Positions 1-11,815 of a stretch of 64,000 nt of DNA are shown piece after piece. The number at the start of each line of letters is the position of its first letter. The first letter of the stretch is position 1. Both the position numbers and the translations under genes were made by a program. Source of the stretch: Bromus sterilis (lineage: Eukaryota; Streptophyta; Magnoliopsida; Poales; Poaceae); the NCBI GenBank assembly GCA_950022295.1, contig OX465598.1, forward strand, positions 66,076,001 to 66,140,000. The letters run 5' to 3'. Below the pieces are notes generated by a model, which was not told the origin of the DNA, ran no database searches, and worked only from the letters and a program-made list of their open reading frames with translations.

Positions 1-62
1 CTAGTGATGCCGGCGTCAAGCCGCCGGCCACTGCCGTCGGGTCCAAGGCCGCTGGGTGTTAA

Positions 63-81
63 CCCCCCCCCCCCCCCCCCC
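63..81. repeat. Poly-C tract, 19 bases
   Basis: Uninterrupted run of C just after TGTTAA inside the LARD-like LTR. Runs of this length often vary or are misread, so the exact count is uncertain. Confidence 0.9.
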
Positions 82-1094
82 GCTAGGTCTATGACACGCG
101 GGCCCCACACCCTGCTAATTACCACTGGTTAGAATATACAGAGAAATTCCCCTGTCTATTACACGTGGGCCCTGCCCATTTAAATAACCTTTCGTTAATT
201 AAACCTGTTAATTAAAAGCCTGTGTCACTTACATCTAGGGCCCACCTGTAAGTAATTAATTTAAAAAATAGAAATAGAATGTCCCACTGACAAGTGGGCC
301 CAGTGCCTATTTTGATTTATTAAAATGTTTTATAAATAAATAGAGGCTGACATGTGGAGCCCACATGTCAGCACTGTTGTGGATTAGGTTCTGGATAAGG
401 TTGGATTTATTAATAAAAGAAATTCCAGAAATTGTTTTAAAATGTTTAAAACTTTGAAATTCAATATTTTTTAAACCGTAACTCAGATCAAAAAACTTTA
501 TACATCAAAATTGATCAGAAAAATATAAAGAATATGAATACGCTATCCGTATGTCTACCACCCCCCTCTATCGTACCGAATATCGACATTCCCCCCTTCG
601 GGCCGTTTGTCGATAATTCCCGGTACCGATATACGTTGCCCGGATGTAAAACTTTTGTATACGAAAGTTGCTCAAAACGGATCAACGATTACAAATACGA
701 TACCCATACCCCCACCACACCCCTCTAAAATACCGCACACGAGTTCCCCCCCCTTCGGATCGTTTGTCCTGTAATCACCCGGAGCCGGTAAAACTTTCCG
801 GATAAATTTGTTCTGAACATGAAAGTTGTTTGGAATAGATCAACTAACCCGGATACACCACCCACACATGTTTCGGATGTCCACGACACCTCCGGCATGA
901 TACCTTCCCCTCTGGATCATCTGTCCGGTAATCACCCGGAGTCGGTAGTTCATCCCCAGATGAATTTCCGTTCCGAGCAACGTGCATTGCACTGCGTTAG
1001 AACCTCGTGTACAATTCGTTTGCCATGTCTTGTATTTGTATTGCTATTATTGATGTGTATTTATTGTTTCTCTCCCCCTTTTATTCTCCGATAG

Positions 1095-1175
1095 ACCTCG
1101 TTGCTGCCGCCGACTACACCGTTGCCGAGTACGACTACTTCGTCGACGACCCTACCCCTACCGTCGAGCTTCCAG
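1095..1175 (+). other. Putative acidic mini-exon in LARD-like LTR
   Basis: An 81-nt open segment rich in Asp, Glu and Tyr codons (AEYDYFVDD in the middle). It is preceded by a pyrimidine-rich tract ending CCGATAG, which reads as a splice acceptor, and followed by CAG|GCAAGC, which fits the GC-type donor consensus. It starts and ends in phase 1. The same segment occurs in both complete LTRs of the family (38536-38615 and 45199-45278), where one base is missing. The exon status is inferred from borders and phase only. Confidence 0.4.
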
Positions 1176-3164
1176 GCAAGCAGAGCCATTCTGTTCCCCA
1201 GGTATAGCCTATCTTTCCGTACTTTTCTTGCACTAGGCATTATTATTGCTGCTGCTACGTTGCTTACCTATTCAAGTGCATAGCCTATTTTTGTCGCCCC
1301 TTGATGTACCTTCCTTTAATCCTATGCTGCCTATTATTACTTATGCATTATTCAGCAGTAAAACCGGCGTATTGTTAGCTAGGTTTATAATAGAGGGTCG
1401 TGATCACTTTGGGAGTGATCGCGGGAACGATATATTACAACTGCAACAAGTACGGATCAATGCAGACGCCCTAGGGAACCTACAACGGCGAGAATCTGCC
1501 GAGTCGCTTCGAGTTTGACTTACGAGTGGAATGGACTCGTATTTCACTCTCGTCGGCTCAGTAGCGTAGCATCACCGGGATGATACGAGGTTTACCTCTT
1601 TAGTTCATTCCGCTGATCTCTCTGTCAAACCTTTTTAAGTGTGCGATCGAGGGTGATACCTCCTGGTTTCACTTAATGGTAGGAACTCGAACCAACTGGT
1701 GTCCTTAAAGGTAAGAAGTCGGGTGACCCAACGGTGCCCGCGATGGTATCGCAACGGGACGACAGGGAGGGTACGACCAGTGTACCGGTGTGCTTGGCCC
1801 CTGATCGTTGGCCGCGAGAGTTACCAAACCACGAAAGTCGAGCTCCTCCAGGAGCACACGCGAGACAAGGTAAGGAGACGGTTCACCTTGTTGGTAACCG
1901 CAGTGACTTGGTGGGACGACGGGGCAGGCACCGATGTACTGGTGGTCCTGGCTATTGTCTTTGTCCGCGGGTCAGTTAAGTCGAGGCAACGATAACGGTT
2001 GTCACGCAGGTTAATTAAAATGCTAAATGGTTCATTGAATGTCTTGAGTTGGCTATATGCCATGTACGCACTACCTACCCGTGGGAATTACGAGTTATGG
2101 GCTCCTCTGCTTCGTAGTGTCGTCCGAGGACTCTTCAGACATCAGCAGTACTGCGGGCTGATTGCCGGGAAGTGGTGTTGTCTTATTTGCTCGCGCGGTG
2201 GTGTCTTATTTGGATTTGCTTAAACTTCACCGGCCAGCCACGCACCGTGCAGGAGTACGTTCGGGTTGGGGTCCAAGGCCCGGCGTACTTAGGATTTAGA
2301 CCGGCGGATGGCCTCTCTGTTGAGTTTGAAAGATGGGCTATGAAGTGTAACACAAGTGCACCCCTGCAGGGAAGATTAATCTATTCGAATAGTTGTGTCC
2401 ACGGTAACAGGACGCTTTATGTTGAAGCTGGATCTTACCACTACAAACTATTATTATTAAACTGTATGGTTCCGGGTTTTCTTCCTCGCTGGGATGTCGA
2501 GGAGGTGAACTCGGAGGCATTGTTAACTATGATTACAACTTATTATTATACAATGCTGCAGCAACTTCTGCTGCATTGTTACTTTCATTACTATTATATT
2601 AACTGTTGGCTGATTCTTACCTCATGCTGCAAGACATCGTCGGAAGATGCTAGTCTTCGTTATGCCTAGCTTCTTACCTTTGCTCTGGATTTCTATCTTA
2701 CAGTCCACTATATACAACCTCTTCTTTCCGTTGATACAATGCATAATGCTTAGTAGCGGACGTAAGACTCGCGGGTATACTAGATACTCACCCTGCTTTA
2801 TTTCCTTTACCGTTTTGCCTTATCGGCCGCTGCAGTCGACGTTGGACTCGCGGGTATACTAGATACATGAGTTTGCAGGTTCCCAGGCAGAAGGCCTTGC
2901 CTTTTCGATCGAGTGTTGATTTTGTGCTAGCCTTCTTAAGGCAACCTTGTATCCTTGTGAATGTACTCAGATACTTTTGCTTCCGCTGACTTTGTGCTCT
3001 CGAGCTGTTGTATTCGAGCCCTCGTGGCCCCTGGCTTGTATTAAATAGCTTGTATTATTTTATTTGTAGAGTTGTGTTGTGATATCTCACCGTGAGTCCC
3101 TGATTTCGATCGTGTACCTTGCGTGTATGATTACTGTACACGATCTGATTTTGGGGGCGTCACA

Positions 3165-6100
3165 TCAGCAAGACTTATGTAGGAACTATACTACTCATGC
3201 ACATGTATCAAGGTAAAGGGAGGTGGGGTTCATAAGCAGAAGTGCCAGCTTTGACTTGGCTAGTCCTGAACTACGAGATCCAGACTTGACGTAAGAAGCG
3301 TACACGAGTCCACTACATGTCTCCAACCAATTACACCACTATGGTGCCTTCCTCGACTTCCCCACGAGAAAGCACGCCATAGCACTCACGCTTATCTTGG
3401 AAAGTTTTAGAAGTATCCAGGTCAAGTTGTCTAATAATCAAGCTAAGCTTTCCAAGCAGTCCCTTACCGCGGACGCGACTATTCGAATAGTTTTGTTAAC
3501 CCTGCAGGGATGTACCGCTACACACACATGATCATTAGTTACCGCCTTTGTACTCGACACCGTTCAAGAAGTATCGGCGAGGATGCTCACCACAACTGTT
3601 ACCTCATAGCCGATCTAGTCCAAGAAAGCCGCCTACCTGGGTTGGCTACCACTATCGTGAACCCTGCCGGTTTACCGAAGTGGACCCAGATGATGTGTGC
3701 GTGGTGCATAAGCCGGTCCCGGTTGAGCCGTTCTCTCACTTAGCAGCCATGCCACAATCCTACCAGAACTCCAAACTACTGCGACATCTGGACATCGAAG
3801 GGGATGAGTTAATAGGCTAAGAGGGATCAGTGAGCCCAATGTGTGGTTGTACTCTTCATCTTGGATCACCACACAAGAACTCGGACTTAGGGCGGTGTTC
3901 AACGATACAACCCACTGTGTACTCCTACACAGCCTCTCATCGGTCACCTTGTATTAGGGTAGATTCACCAACACATTTTCACCATCCTCAACATGATCAC
4001 TACCATACCGACTCACATAATAGTAACAACATTGTATCACTCTAAGCATGCAATAAGCAGTAACAAATGCAGGGACAACATGATATCAATCAACTCCTAC
4101 ATTTGCTAGGATTGTGGTTTGCTTACTACTGTGACAAATGATAGGTCATGCAAAGGAATGGTTTCATCTATGCGGTAGAAACGTAGCATGGTAATCATCC
4201 TAAACAATGCATAAGAGAGACTGAAAGGGAAGTGGGATTTTATCGACATGATCAAATGGGGGTTTGCTTGCCTTGCTGACGAGGTTCAGTATCGGGGTCT
4301 TCAACGAAGGGGGCAGCCTCCTGTTCCGGTTCCACTTCTACTCGACAAACAAAAAACAAGGAAGAAAAGTAAATACAATGCACAAGCACATGGTTGAAGG
4401 TTGAGAGTTGATGTATATGCTTCTGATGTGTGAGGAATTTCCATTTAAAAGGAGTGTATTGCAAATGAATTGCAAATTCAAACTCCATTTTGAATTTAAC
4501 AGGAATCCATATGCATTGTTCTCAGTGTTCCCCCATTTTAAAATGGTTAAACATGAAAACAAAGTGCATATTCAGAATCCTTGCATTTTTCTCATAATTT
4601 TACATATATTATATGTTTAATTTGGAGTTAAAATGAATTAGTTATGATTTTCTAAAGTTTAATTCATTTTCTGGAATTTCTGAATTATTCTTTTTATTAG
4701 AAAACCTTTTACTGCATCAGCATGAGTTCATGCTGACGTCAGGGGGCCTCTGACCACTGGGACCCACATGTCATTCTCTCTGTGGTTAAATAAATTGTTT
4801 TGTTTTGATTTAAACTAAACTGGGTGATTAGTAGGGGGCAGGGCCCACATGTCAGTGACTGCTGGGGGGGGGGATTAGTGGTTAATCTCGCCGGACACGT
4901 CAGCTTTGCCGGCGGCTAGTCTCCGGAGACCAAATCCTACGGCGGTGATGCTCGGGACGGCATTCCAGGGGCTCATTCTTCGCGCTGAGTCCACCATCTT
5001 GAAGCTCTTGTTCCCGCGCGTCGAAAGGTGCAAGGCAGGGCCACTGGGAGGCACCGCATCGTCGCCAGCGTCAAGCCCTAGCGGCGGCGGAGCCACGGCC
5101 TCGACGCAGTCGTCGTTGCAAGGCCCGTGCTTGACCATGCACTAGCTTGACAGGCTCCTGGAGACGCCAACTACGCGATGGACAGCACGGCGAGGATGAT
5201 GGCGCAAAGGAGTAGCCTTAACGTCGGCCATGGCGACGGCGAGGTCCTGCTCCCATGGCGGATCGAGAAATAGGAGGATCTAGGCGTTTCGAGGTTAGGG
5301 AAAATGACGAGTAGCTCACCGCGGTTGCTTGTGGAGGCGGGGACAGCGGCGTATTTTGATGGCGACGAACGGTGGCCCGAGTTGGGGAAGAAGAACCTAG
5401 CGAGCTCGCTGGGGCACCTGGCTCCGATTCCTTGTGCACGGTGGCGTTGTAGACGACGGCGGAGCTGATGGACTTGGAGGCGCGTCCTCTCTTCAACGGT
5501 GGCCACGTGAAGACGGCGGCGTGTTCCATGGCTGCTCACGGATGGCGATGGAATCGAGCGGGAGAGAAAGGGGAGACGACTCCCAAGGGGGGAATGGACA
5601 CGGCGTCTCCAGGGCGTCGTCGTGGCGCGGTTAGAGGACTCGGGAGGGGCAGGTGATGTCTGGAGGGGCGGCGACGTGCGCGGCTAGCTCGGTGGCATTC
5701 CACCGAGCAGCTTGGAGGCGCGGGGTCGGGGAAGAAGACCCCTGTGCCCCTTTGGGCCGGCTGGGCTAGATGGGCTGGCTTCGCCCAGGCGACAGGTAAG
5801 GTTTTTCTGTTTTCTTTTCTATTTAATCTTTCCTTTCTGTTTTTCTTTTCTGTAATTTGTTTTGCCTATTAAAATAAAATAGCTAGGCATTTTTATAAAT
5901 GCTCAAAATTTATATATGGACTTACATGAACAGTAGCTAGTCATTCCCAACTTTTGAACATTTTTGAAATTCCAAATATTTGAATCTCAATTCAAATATG
6001 GGTTTTTGATTAATTCCAAGGTCCTGTTTGAATATTTGGAAAATCCATGAGCATGGGGTTGGTCCCACATCACTTGATATGTGATCACACTCATTTATAA

Positions 6101-6236
6101 GACTTTTCAAAAATGCAAAAGGAATTTTTGGAGCAACTTTATTTCTAGCCATTTGAATTAATTCATCTGGGGGTGTTCCTTCTCCCATTTGAGTTTGAAT
6201 TTGTATTCCATTTGATTTTCTTTGATGAATGCAAGG
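3165..6236 (-). mobile_element. Inverted Tekay-type LTR fragment
   Basis: Read on the minus strand this matches LTR-B (51545-55617) from about 40 bases inside its start to about the TGCTGA that precedes the terminal exon. The left side is cut by the LARD-like LTR at 3164. The right side is cut by the Tat-type LTR at 6237, inserted at the 5-bp site CAAGG. AT-rich parts (3165-4860 and 5800-6236) align well. The GC-rich block (4870-5760) is much more diverged, although its splice-donor-like GTGAGC (minus strand, 5314-5319) is kept. Confidence 0.85.
4272..4337 (-). other. Putative acidic mini-exon, inverted Tekay-type LTR
   Basis: A 66-nt open segment on the minus strand, the same length as in the three plus-strand LTRs. 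It follows GAGTAG and ends AAG|GCAAGC. The peptide is rich in Glu and Pro (VEPEQEAAPFVED). Equal length and borders in four diverged copies support a kept unit; function is unknown. Confidence 0.45.
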
Positions 6237-6674
6237 TGACGAGGGGGTGAACCCATGACTCCTACGGATGAGCCTACCTGGTGTCCATGAAGGCAGAAGG
6301 CCCATGAAGATACGGCCTTGGCCCACTAGTTGGCACCGACGTAGGAGTCCTCGACTCACAAGGAAGGTGCGAAGACCTGCCGTACGGAGCAAGCTAGGGT
6401 TTGGAAAGTTTACCTGTACACGTAGGTGAACTCCCCGAGACCTAGCCCGGTATATAAGGGCTAGGAGGGGCGACGCCAAAGACATCCAATCTCACATGTA
6501 ACCCTAGCCTTGAGCGATCCAGCCTTGGCCTCCATTGTAATCGCATCTCCCCAATAAATAATATCGAGCAGGAGCGAGCCTTCCTGTTTGCCGACGAGCT
6601 ATCGTCCAACCTGTGCCTCTCATGACTGACCCAGGGTCCCTGACCATGGGATTTGACGGGGTTGATCCCCGTCA
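6237..6674 (+). repeat. 5' LTR of Tat-type element
   Basis: 438-bp LTR from TGACGAGG to GATCCCCGTCA. Its start and end match the inverted LTR at 24944-25417. A TATA box, TATATAAG, lies at 6451-6458. Confidence 0.85.
6451..6458 (+). promoter_or_regulatory. TATA box of Tat-type LTR
   Basis: TATATAAG in the LTR about 220 bp before its end, the usual place for the U3/R promoter of a short LTR. Confidence 0.6.
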
Positions 6675-7545
6675 ATTGGCGCCGACCGTGGGGACTACGC
6701 AGGTTGGGATCACGATCTCGGCGGTCCCGTCTTCAGCAAGCCAAAACTCAAGGGCAAGAACCAGACCTAGCCCACTCGAAGGATTCAAGATCACGGCGGA
6801 CATCTCCGCCACCCCATCAAGACCACTCGAGCTACAGTCATGCCAAGACCGATACTACGGTAACGGCCAAGTACAGCGTCAGCGCCGAAGGAGTCGACGA
6901 CCCAGAAGAACGGCGAGGGGCCTCTACGAAGGAATCCCACTCGACGAACGGCGACGCGCAGCGGAGGACTCGGAAATCTTCCGACAACCCACCACCGCCC
7001 GGGCACCCGCCGCATATCAAGACGATGACTACGAGATCGAATGCAACGATCAGCAGAACCACGGCCAAGGCAAAAGGCGCGCATGGGATAACTACGGCGG
7101 GGCCCCAATGAACGAGCCACATCACGCAGCCGCGCAACCGACGACCACTCGACGACACGCCGTCGCACGAGCATTTGCCTCCAACCAAAACAGCGACTCC
7201 GAGACACCTGTAGGCGAGTACTACGACCCAGATCGAAGGCCGGATGAATTCGCCAACCTCATCAAGAACCAAGACATGAGTCGAGGAATCGAAACCGATC
7301 CTCGCTTCCATGAACACCCGGAGGATCACGAGCAGATCTTCAGAACCTCAATAAGGAAGAGGCACGCCGGATCCAGAAAACTCACGGCTAGAGAGCAGCT
7401 AGCAGGACCCTGCACGATCCACAGCTTCAAGGATAACTGGGGACGCGTCAGGTCAAGTCACACTTTGAGAGACTGCTGCCTGTTCAACGAGCTAGCCGAC
7501 GACCTCAAGAAGGAGAAGCAGAAAGAACACAGACGCAACCAATGA
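6646..7545 (+). pseudogene. gag: Tat-type gag, internally shortened
   Basis: An open frame runs from inside the LTR through the primer site to a TGA at 7543-7545. The true start is unclear. The N-terminal half is rich in Arg, Ser and Pro. The C-terminal end, REQLAGPCTIHSF followed by HTLRDCCLFNELADDL, is the Cys/His tail typical of Tat gag proteins. The main capsid part expected before that tail seems mostly missing, so a deletion is likely. The next frame (protease) is offset, so gag-pol is no longer continuous. Confidence 0.65.
6677..6695 (+). other. Primer-binding site, TGGCGCC type
   Basis: TGGCGCCGACCGTGGGGAC starts two bases after the LTR. The first eight bases match the 3' ends of the tRNAs (Asp or Lys type) used by Tat and Athila elements. 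Confidence 0.7.
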
Positions 7546-8230
7546 CCCGAGCAATCGCCGACCTCAAACCCGGAAGGACGTCACAGCCCGTCGCAAGCAC
7601 AGGTGCTCATGATCCAAGAAGGAAGGGCACCGCAAGCACAACGCGACGCCCAAACCCTGCAGGCCAGAGCGCTGACAGCATAAACATAGTCGAAGTCTAC
7701 CAATTACATGGCACGGAGACCAGCATCACGTTCTCACAGGACGACCATCCACCCGCAGTCCCAAGACCGGGGCATGCGCCCCTAGTGCTCGATGCACAAA
7801 TCGGAGGATACGACATGGATCGGGTCTTCATGGACGAAGGCAGCAGCATGAATATCATCTTCGCCAGCACCTACAAAAGATGCTGATCCCACGATCAGTA
7901 TGGAAAAAATCAAGCACCGAGTTGCACGGGGTAGTCCCAGGAGAAGCAGCCACATCCCTCGGAGTCATCGAACTCGAAGTCGTCTTTGGCAACCGACGTA
8001 ACTTCGCAAAGCACGTCCTCGAGTTCGAGGTACTCGACTGGCAATCGCAGTATCATGTCATACTGGGACGGCCAGCACTCGCGCAATTCATGGAGGTCCC
8101 ACACTACGCCTACCTCAAGCTCAAGATGCCAGGATCATCAGGAGTCCTCACGATCAACGGAAGCTTCATAAAATCAGATCAATGTGACCATGACTTCCAC
8201 AGAATCTCCGACACATTCGGAGCCAAATAA
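7546..8230 (+). pseudogene. Tat-type aspartic protease region, frameshifted
   Basis: Two overlapping open segments in different frames (joined near 7880) cover the linker and protease. The active-site motif reads FMDEGSSMNIIF, where functional relatives have Asp-Gly-Gly/Ser-Ser. The flap and C-terminal part (YHVILGRPALAQF, followed by HYAYLKLKMPG) are clear. The change from GG to EG and the frameshift mean the enzyme is not functional. It would have processed the polyprotein in the virus-like particle. Confidence 0.75.
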
Positions 8231-8961
8231 GAACTCAAATAAGTAGCCATGATGATGGACAAGAGTACCTTCCCATTGGTGAACCGAAGCGAATCCAGGG
8301 AGTACGGACGCGACTTCAGCATCGACGGCAACACAGTCACTCACCAAGTGCACCCGACGGACCCGGACAAAACAGTCCGCGTGTACGCCCACCTACCAGA
8401 GGAGCAGGCGGCGGCTCTCGTCGCTTTCCTTTGAGACGAGTGGGAAATATTCGCCTGGTGCCCAGCTGACATGCCTGGGATACCACGCGAATTCGCGGAT
8501 CACGCCCTACGCATCAAGCCAAACACGAGGTCAGTGAAGCAAGCGCTGAGACGATTCTCGGAGCCCAAGCGCAGAGCAATCGGGGAGGAAGTCAACCGGT
8601 TACTCGATGCTCAGTTCATCCGAGAAACGAAGAAAGCCACCTGGATAGCCAACCTAGTGCTGGTTCCCAAGAAAGACACGACCGTGCTGCGCATGTGTGT
8701 CGACTACGGACCAGTCAACAAACATTGCCCGAAGGATCACTTCCTCCTGCCTAGAATCGCTCAGATAATCGACTCAACAGCAGGGTGCGATCTACTCTCC
8801 TTTCTTGACGCTTATTCAGGATACAACCAGATCAGGATGAAGGAAGAAGACGAAGAGCACACATCGTTCATCACCCCCTATGGAGTATTCTGCTACATGA
8901 CCATGCCCTTCGGGCTCAAAAACGCAGGCTCCACTTACCAACGAATGATGCAGGCCTGCCT
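8231..8961 (+). pseudogene. Tat-type reverse transcriptase, N-terminal part
   Basis: One frame with a TGA at 8432-8434, where the family has an Arg codon before DEWEIFAW. It then reads MPGIPREF, the finger and palm motifs (LVLVPKKD, RMCVDY, FLDAYSGYNQI) and TMPFGLKNAGSTYQRMM. It ends before the catalytic YxDD. After about 8961 the bases belong to the inverted LARD-like LTR, so the last few apparent codons up to 8986 are chance. Confidence 0.85.
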
Positions 8962-8992
8962 AAAGGAGAAAATAAAGAAAAGGTAAGTATCT
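8962..8992 (-). mobile_element. Inverted LARD-like LTR, left piece
   Basis: AATAAAGAAAAGGTAAGTATCT here is the reverse complement of the LARD-like LTR around 46975-47000. It runs on at 17316 after the Copia element is removed. The join with Tat RT near 8961 is a deletion or recombination junction, because neither element ends there naturally. Confidence 0.75.
8988..8992. repeat. TSD TATCT, left copy
   Basis: TATCT directly before the Copia LTR; an identical TATCT follows it at 17316-17320. Confidence 0.95.
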
Positions 8993-10744
8993 TGTTGGAT
9001 ATATGCTCTAGAGGCTAATAATATATGATTATTCCAATATATCTAAGCAAGTTCATAACCAGTTTCATACCGTGCTAGAACTGCATCAGTGAAACAATGA
9101 TGCAGGTGTGGTATAGAAACCCCAGAGTTCCTAGTTAGCCTCTACATCGATAACTAGTTCATGGTCAACATGATGGTCGTGGTTTCGCGATCATGGACAA
9201 TTAAGTCTCTTGACTATGAGGTCACCTCACGGGTTAAGTGACGTGATGAACATTACCCAAAGAAAGCATTACAGCATGATCAAATCTTATGAAGGTTCAG
9301 TGTTGTAATTACAGAACGTGGTAGACCGTTCCTTTGACCGTGAGTAGGTGCATAATCACTATCTTCCCGGATGCTTTGACTTACATCCCACCACCTGACT
9401 GAAATATGCGGGTCATAACGATTGTATCTTAGGTATTCCGTGGAGATACGTTGAGGAGTATTGTTTACAAGAGCGGGATTTGTCAATCCATATAATGGAT
9501 AGATACTCAGGGCCCACTCGGTGAGATTCCATCCATGAAGCTGCGCAGCGTGTGACTAGGTCACGGGGATGAATATCACGGGAACGAGTGAATGAGGATT
9601 TAGTTCGGAACGAGATTGAACCAGACATAGGATGTCATTTGATTGAATCTCGGAACAATCCAGTATCGCTGACAAAGGGAATGCTATACGGCGTAAGGTC
9701 CAATCGGTGTTGATATCCGGAATGCACAGGGGTCATTATGGGCATCCAGGTCCCGCTGATGATCATTGACTGTTGCCTCTGCTCGGTCATGACTGGAGTG
9801 TTCTCGGACCGTAGGGTAACACACTTAAGGGCTCGATGAAATCGGAGATCTTTTTGGAACCATCGGAGCAACCAGAGAATAAGGGAGACAATATCGGAGG
9901 AGTACCGTATTGAACCGAAACAAGTTCGGAGTGAGCCGGAAGAGTTTCCGGAGCACCGGGAGATGAAATAATATGTTTTAGTTATTAATTAATTGAATTA
10001 ATAATTAAAATCATTTTATTTCTAATTAATATGTGCTATGGGCCTTAGTGGAGAAAAAGGCCCATTAAGGAATTAAAGGGAAAAGAAAAAGAAAAGAAAA
10101 GGGGGGGGAGGCGCCATGGGCCCTAGGGCCCATGAGGGGTGCGCCCCCTCTCCCCCCTTGGCCGGCCACCCCCCTAGAAAAGGGTTTAGTCCCACATTGC
10201 TAGGGGAGGTGGGTTGACTCCCTTCCCCAGCCTATATAAAGACAGGCAGGGTGCACATAATTAATACACAGAAATTCGTGAGAAAATAAATATAACTCCG
10301 AATTGAGATCGGTTTTCTCCGGTCTCCTCCCCTCTCTGGTCTCTTCCACGGTGGCCTCCCTAGTGTGAGCCTGTAGTGGAATTGAGACCTCTCTGCTAGA
10401 ATCGGAGGCCGTCGTGCTGCCGAAGCTCCGTCCGGAGGTCTGCTTCCGCCCCCTCCGCAGGATCGGAGAACGGAGGTCGTCATCGAGTCTCGTACGTGTG
10501 CGAGTACTACGAGGTGCTGCACGTGTGGCACTACACCCATCCGGGTGCTCAACACAGCAAGGGGGCTGTGAAACTTGATCGGCTACATCAACCACGTTTG
10601 CGGGAACGTTTCCCGCGCAATGGACTACACCCCGAGGTATGTTATTTCCGCACTACTATCTGTTACGGTAATACGGCTAGCTAGATCTTGGGTTAAGGGA
10701 ACGCTAGTTAGAAAAATTTGTGTTTTCTGCTGCGAACCCCAACA
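8993..10744 (+). repeat. Copia 5' LTR
   Basis: 1752 bp, TG...CA termini. TATA box TATATAAA at 10233-10240. The pyrimidine-rich stretch that follows, and the ACCACGTTTGCGGGAACG block near the end, are shared with the 3' LTR. Confidence 0.95.
10233..10240 (+). promoter_or_regulatory. TATA box of Copia 5' LTR
   Basis: TATATAAA about 510 bp before the LTR end; the same box occurs at 16804-16811 in the 3' LTR. Confidence 0.75.
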
Positions 10745-10745
10745 G

Positions 10746-10757
10746 TGGTATCAGAGC
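10746..10757 (+). other. Primer-binding site, initiator-Met tRNA
   Basis: TGGTATCAGAGC one base after the LTR, complementary to the 3' end of plant initiator tRNA-Met. Confidence 0.9.
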
Positions 10758-11815
10758 TAGGTCTATGCTTAGTATTACTGTACGGATAGAACACATCGGG
10801 GATGTGGGCGTTGATTGTATGATTTTTACCCTCTCACGTGCACTTGTTCATATCTGCGGCATTGTTTGATGAAGCGGCCCCCGACCGACTTTACGCGTAC
10901 TCTTACGCGAGACTGGTTCCACGCTTGACATACGGCTTGTACCGTATAAAGTGGCTAGGGGGGTGTCTGTCTCTCTACTTTAGCGGATGTGGCATTTGCA
11001 ACGGAGGGCCCCGTGCGGGGTGTAATAGAGACAATCGTATGGTTGACGTTGTGGTTGACTCGTAGGTTAAAACCTGTTTAACTATGAAAGCCCTAGCAGC
11101 CACGTAAAACTTGCAATATACAACTAGACCGTCTAAACCTTGTATTGAAAAGTGGGGGCTATCGTTTGTTTGTTTGTGATGTAGTGATAGCTTTGCTATG
11201 TGTTACTAATAAGTAGTAATCGTCATCATAAAACAAACTAAAATGGAGACACTGTAGACTTAGTGTTGCCATAGCCCAGACATCTTAAAACTTGCTAGTA
11301 TAAGATACACGACGGTAGCATGTGATAAGATGATCCCTTAACAAAGCCAAACACAAGTATTCTACCGAAGTGTGCACCACCTGGAAGGTTCTCCCATATG
11401 GCTTGATGCTCCGTACATACCGGAGTTGTCCTACATATTCAATGGAGTTCGCATGAGGTTGGGTTCGGCAAGCCTGGCATATGAAAATATGGCCTTGCTG
11501 AGCAGCATATAACATGGAGGTTAATTTGGCGAGCCTAGCATATGCAGATATGGCCTCGGAATACTAGAGATCGAAAGATCGAGCATGAGTCACAGTATAT
11601 ATAAGATAATGTGATCGCACAAGTTGTTGTCTACCTTTGAAACTGACCCGTCGGCCGTGTGATATTCGAGGTCGGGCAGTGAATCTGGGTCATGTAATCA
11701 CTAAAACTTCTTAGGGATGAAATGTTTTAGTGCGAGCTCATTTATAATGTGATTATATGAACTCATTGTTGTGAACTAGTCTTAATTGTGTTCCTTGCAA
11801 TTATGTTTGTAGAAA
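10758..11815 (+). other. Copia 5' untranslated leader
   Basis: About 1.06 kb between primer site and gag. It has no convincing ORF. A near-duplicate phrase (GAGCCTAGCATATGCAGATATGGCC at about 11530 and a similar one at about 11467) is the only structure I saw. Confidence 0.6.

Larger units (their letters stand above)
1..3164 (+). mobile_element. LARD-like Gypsy LTR, 3' part, cut by window edge
   Basis: This is the right-hand part of a long LTR. From about 290 onward it matches, with many small differences, the 3' parts of the two complete LTRs at 35799-40763 and 42487-47428. It ends in the same ...GGGGGCGTCACA terminus at 3164. The next base begins an inverted Tekay-type LTR, so this copy is an insertion into that LTR; the expected TSD is TCAGC (3165-3169), with its partner left of the window. 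The first 290 bases are GC-rich or simple and align poorly with the other copies. No protein gene is supported. The terminal acidic exon present in the other two LTRs is deleted here after about 2843. Confidence 0.8.
6237..8961 (+). mobile_element. Tat-lineage Ty3/Gypsy element, truncated
   Basis: The 5' LTR starts at TGACGAGGGGG and is followed by a TGGCGCC-type primer site, a shortened gag, an aspartic protease region and the first part of reverse transcriptase. The spelling of the RT (MPGIPREF, AYSGYNQI, TMPFGLKNAG) is that of the Tat lineage. The element stops just before the YxDD box, and the sequence continues at about 8962 with inverted LARD-like LTR. RNase H, integrase and the 3' LTR are missing. 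It is inserted into the inverted Tekay-type LTR; the expected TSD is CAAGG (6232-6236), whose partner is not present. Confidence 0.85.

Noticed and set aside
10746..10757. tRNA gene
   Set aside because: Only the 12-base tRNA-complementary primer site is present; the same holds at 33946, 40767 and 55622.
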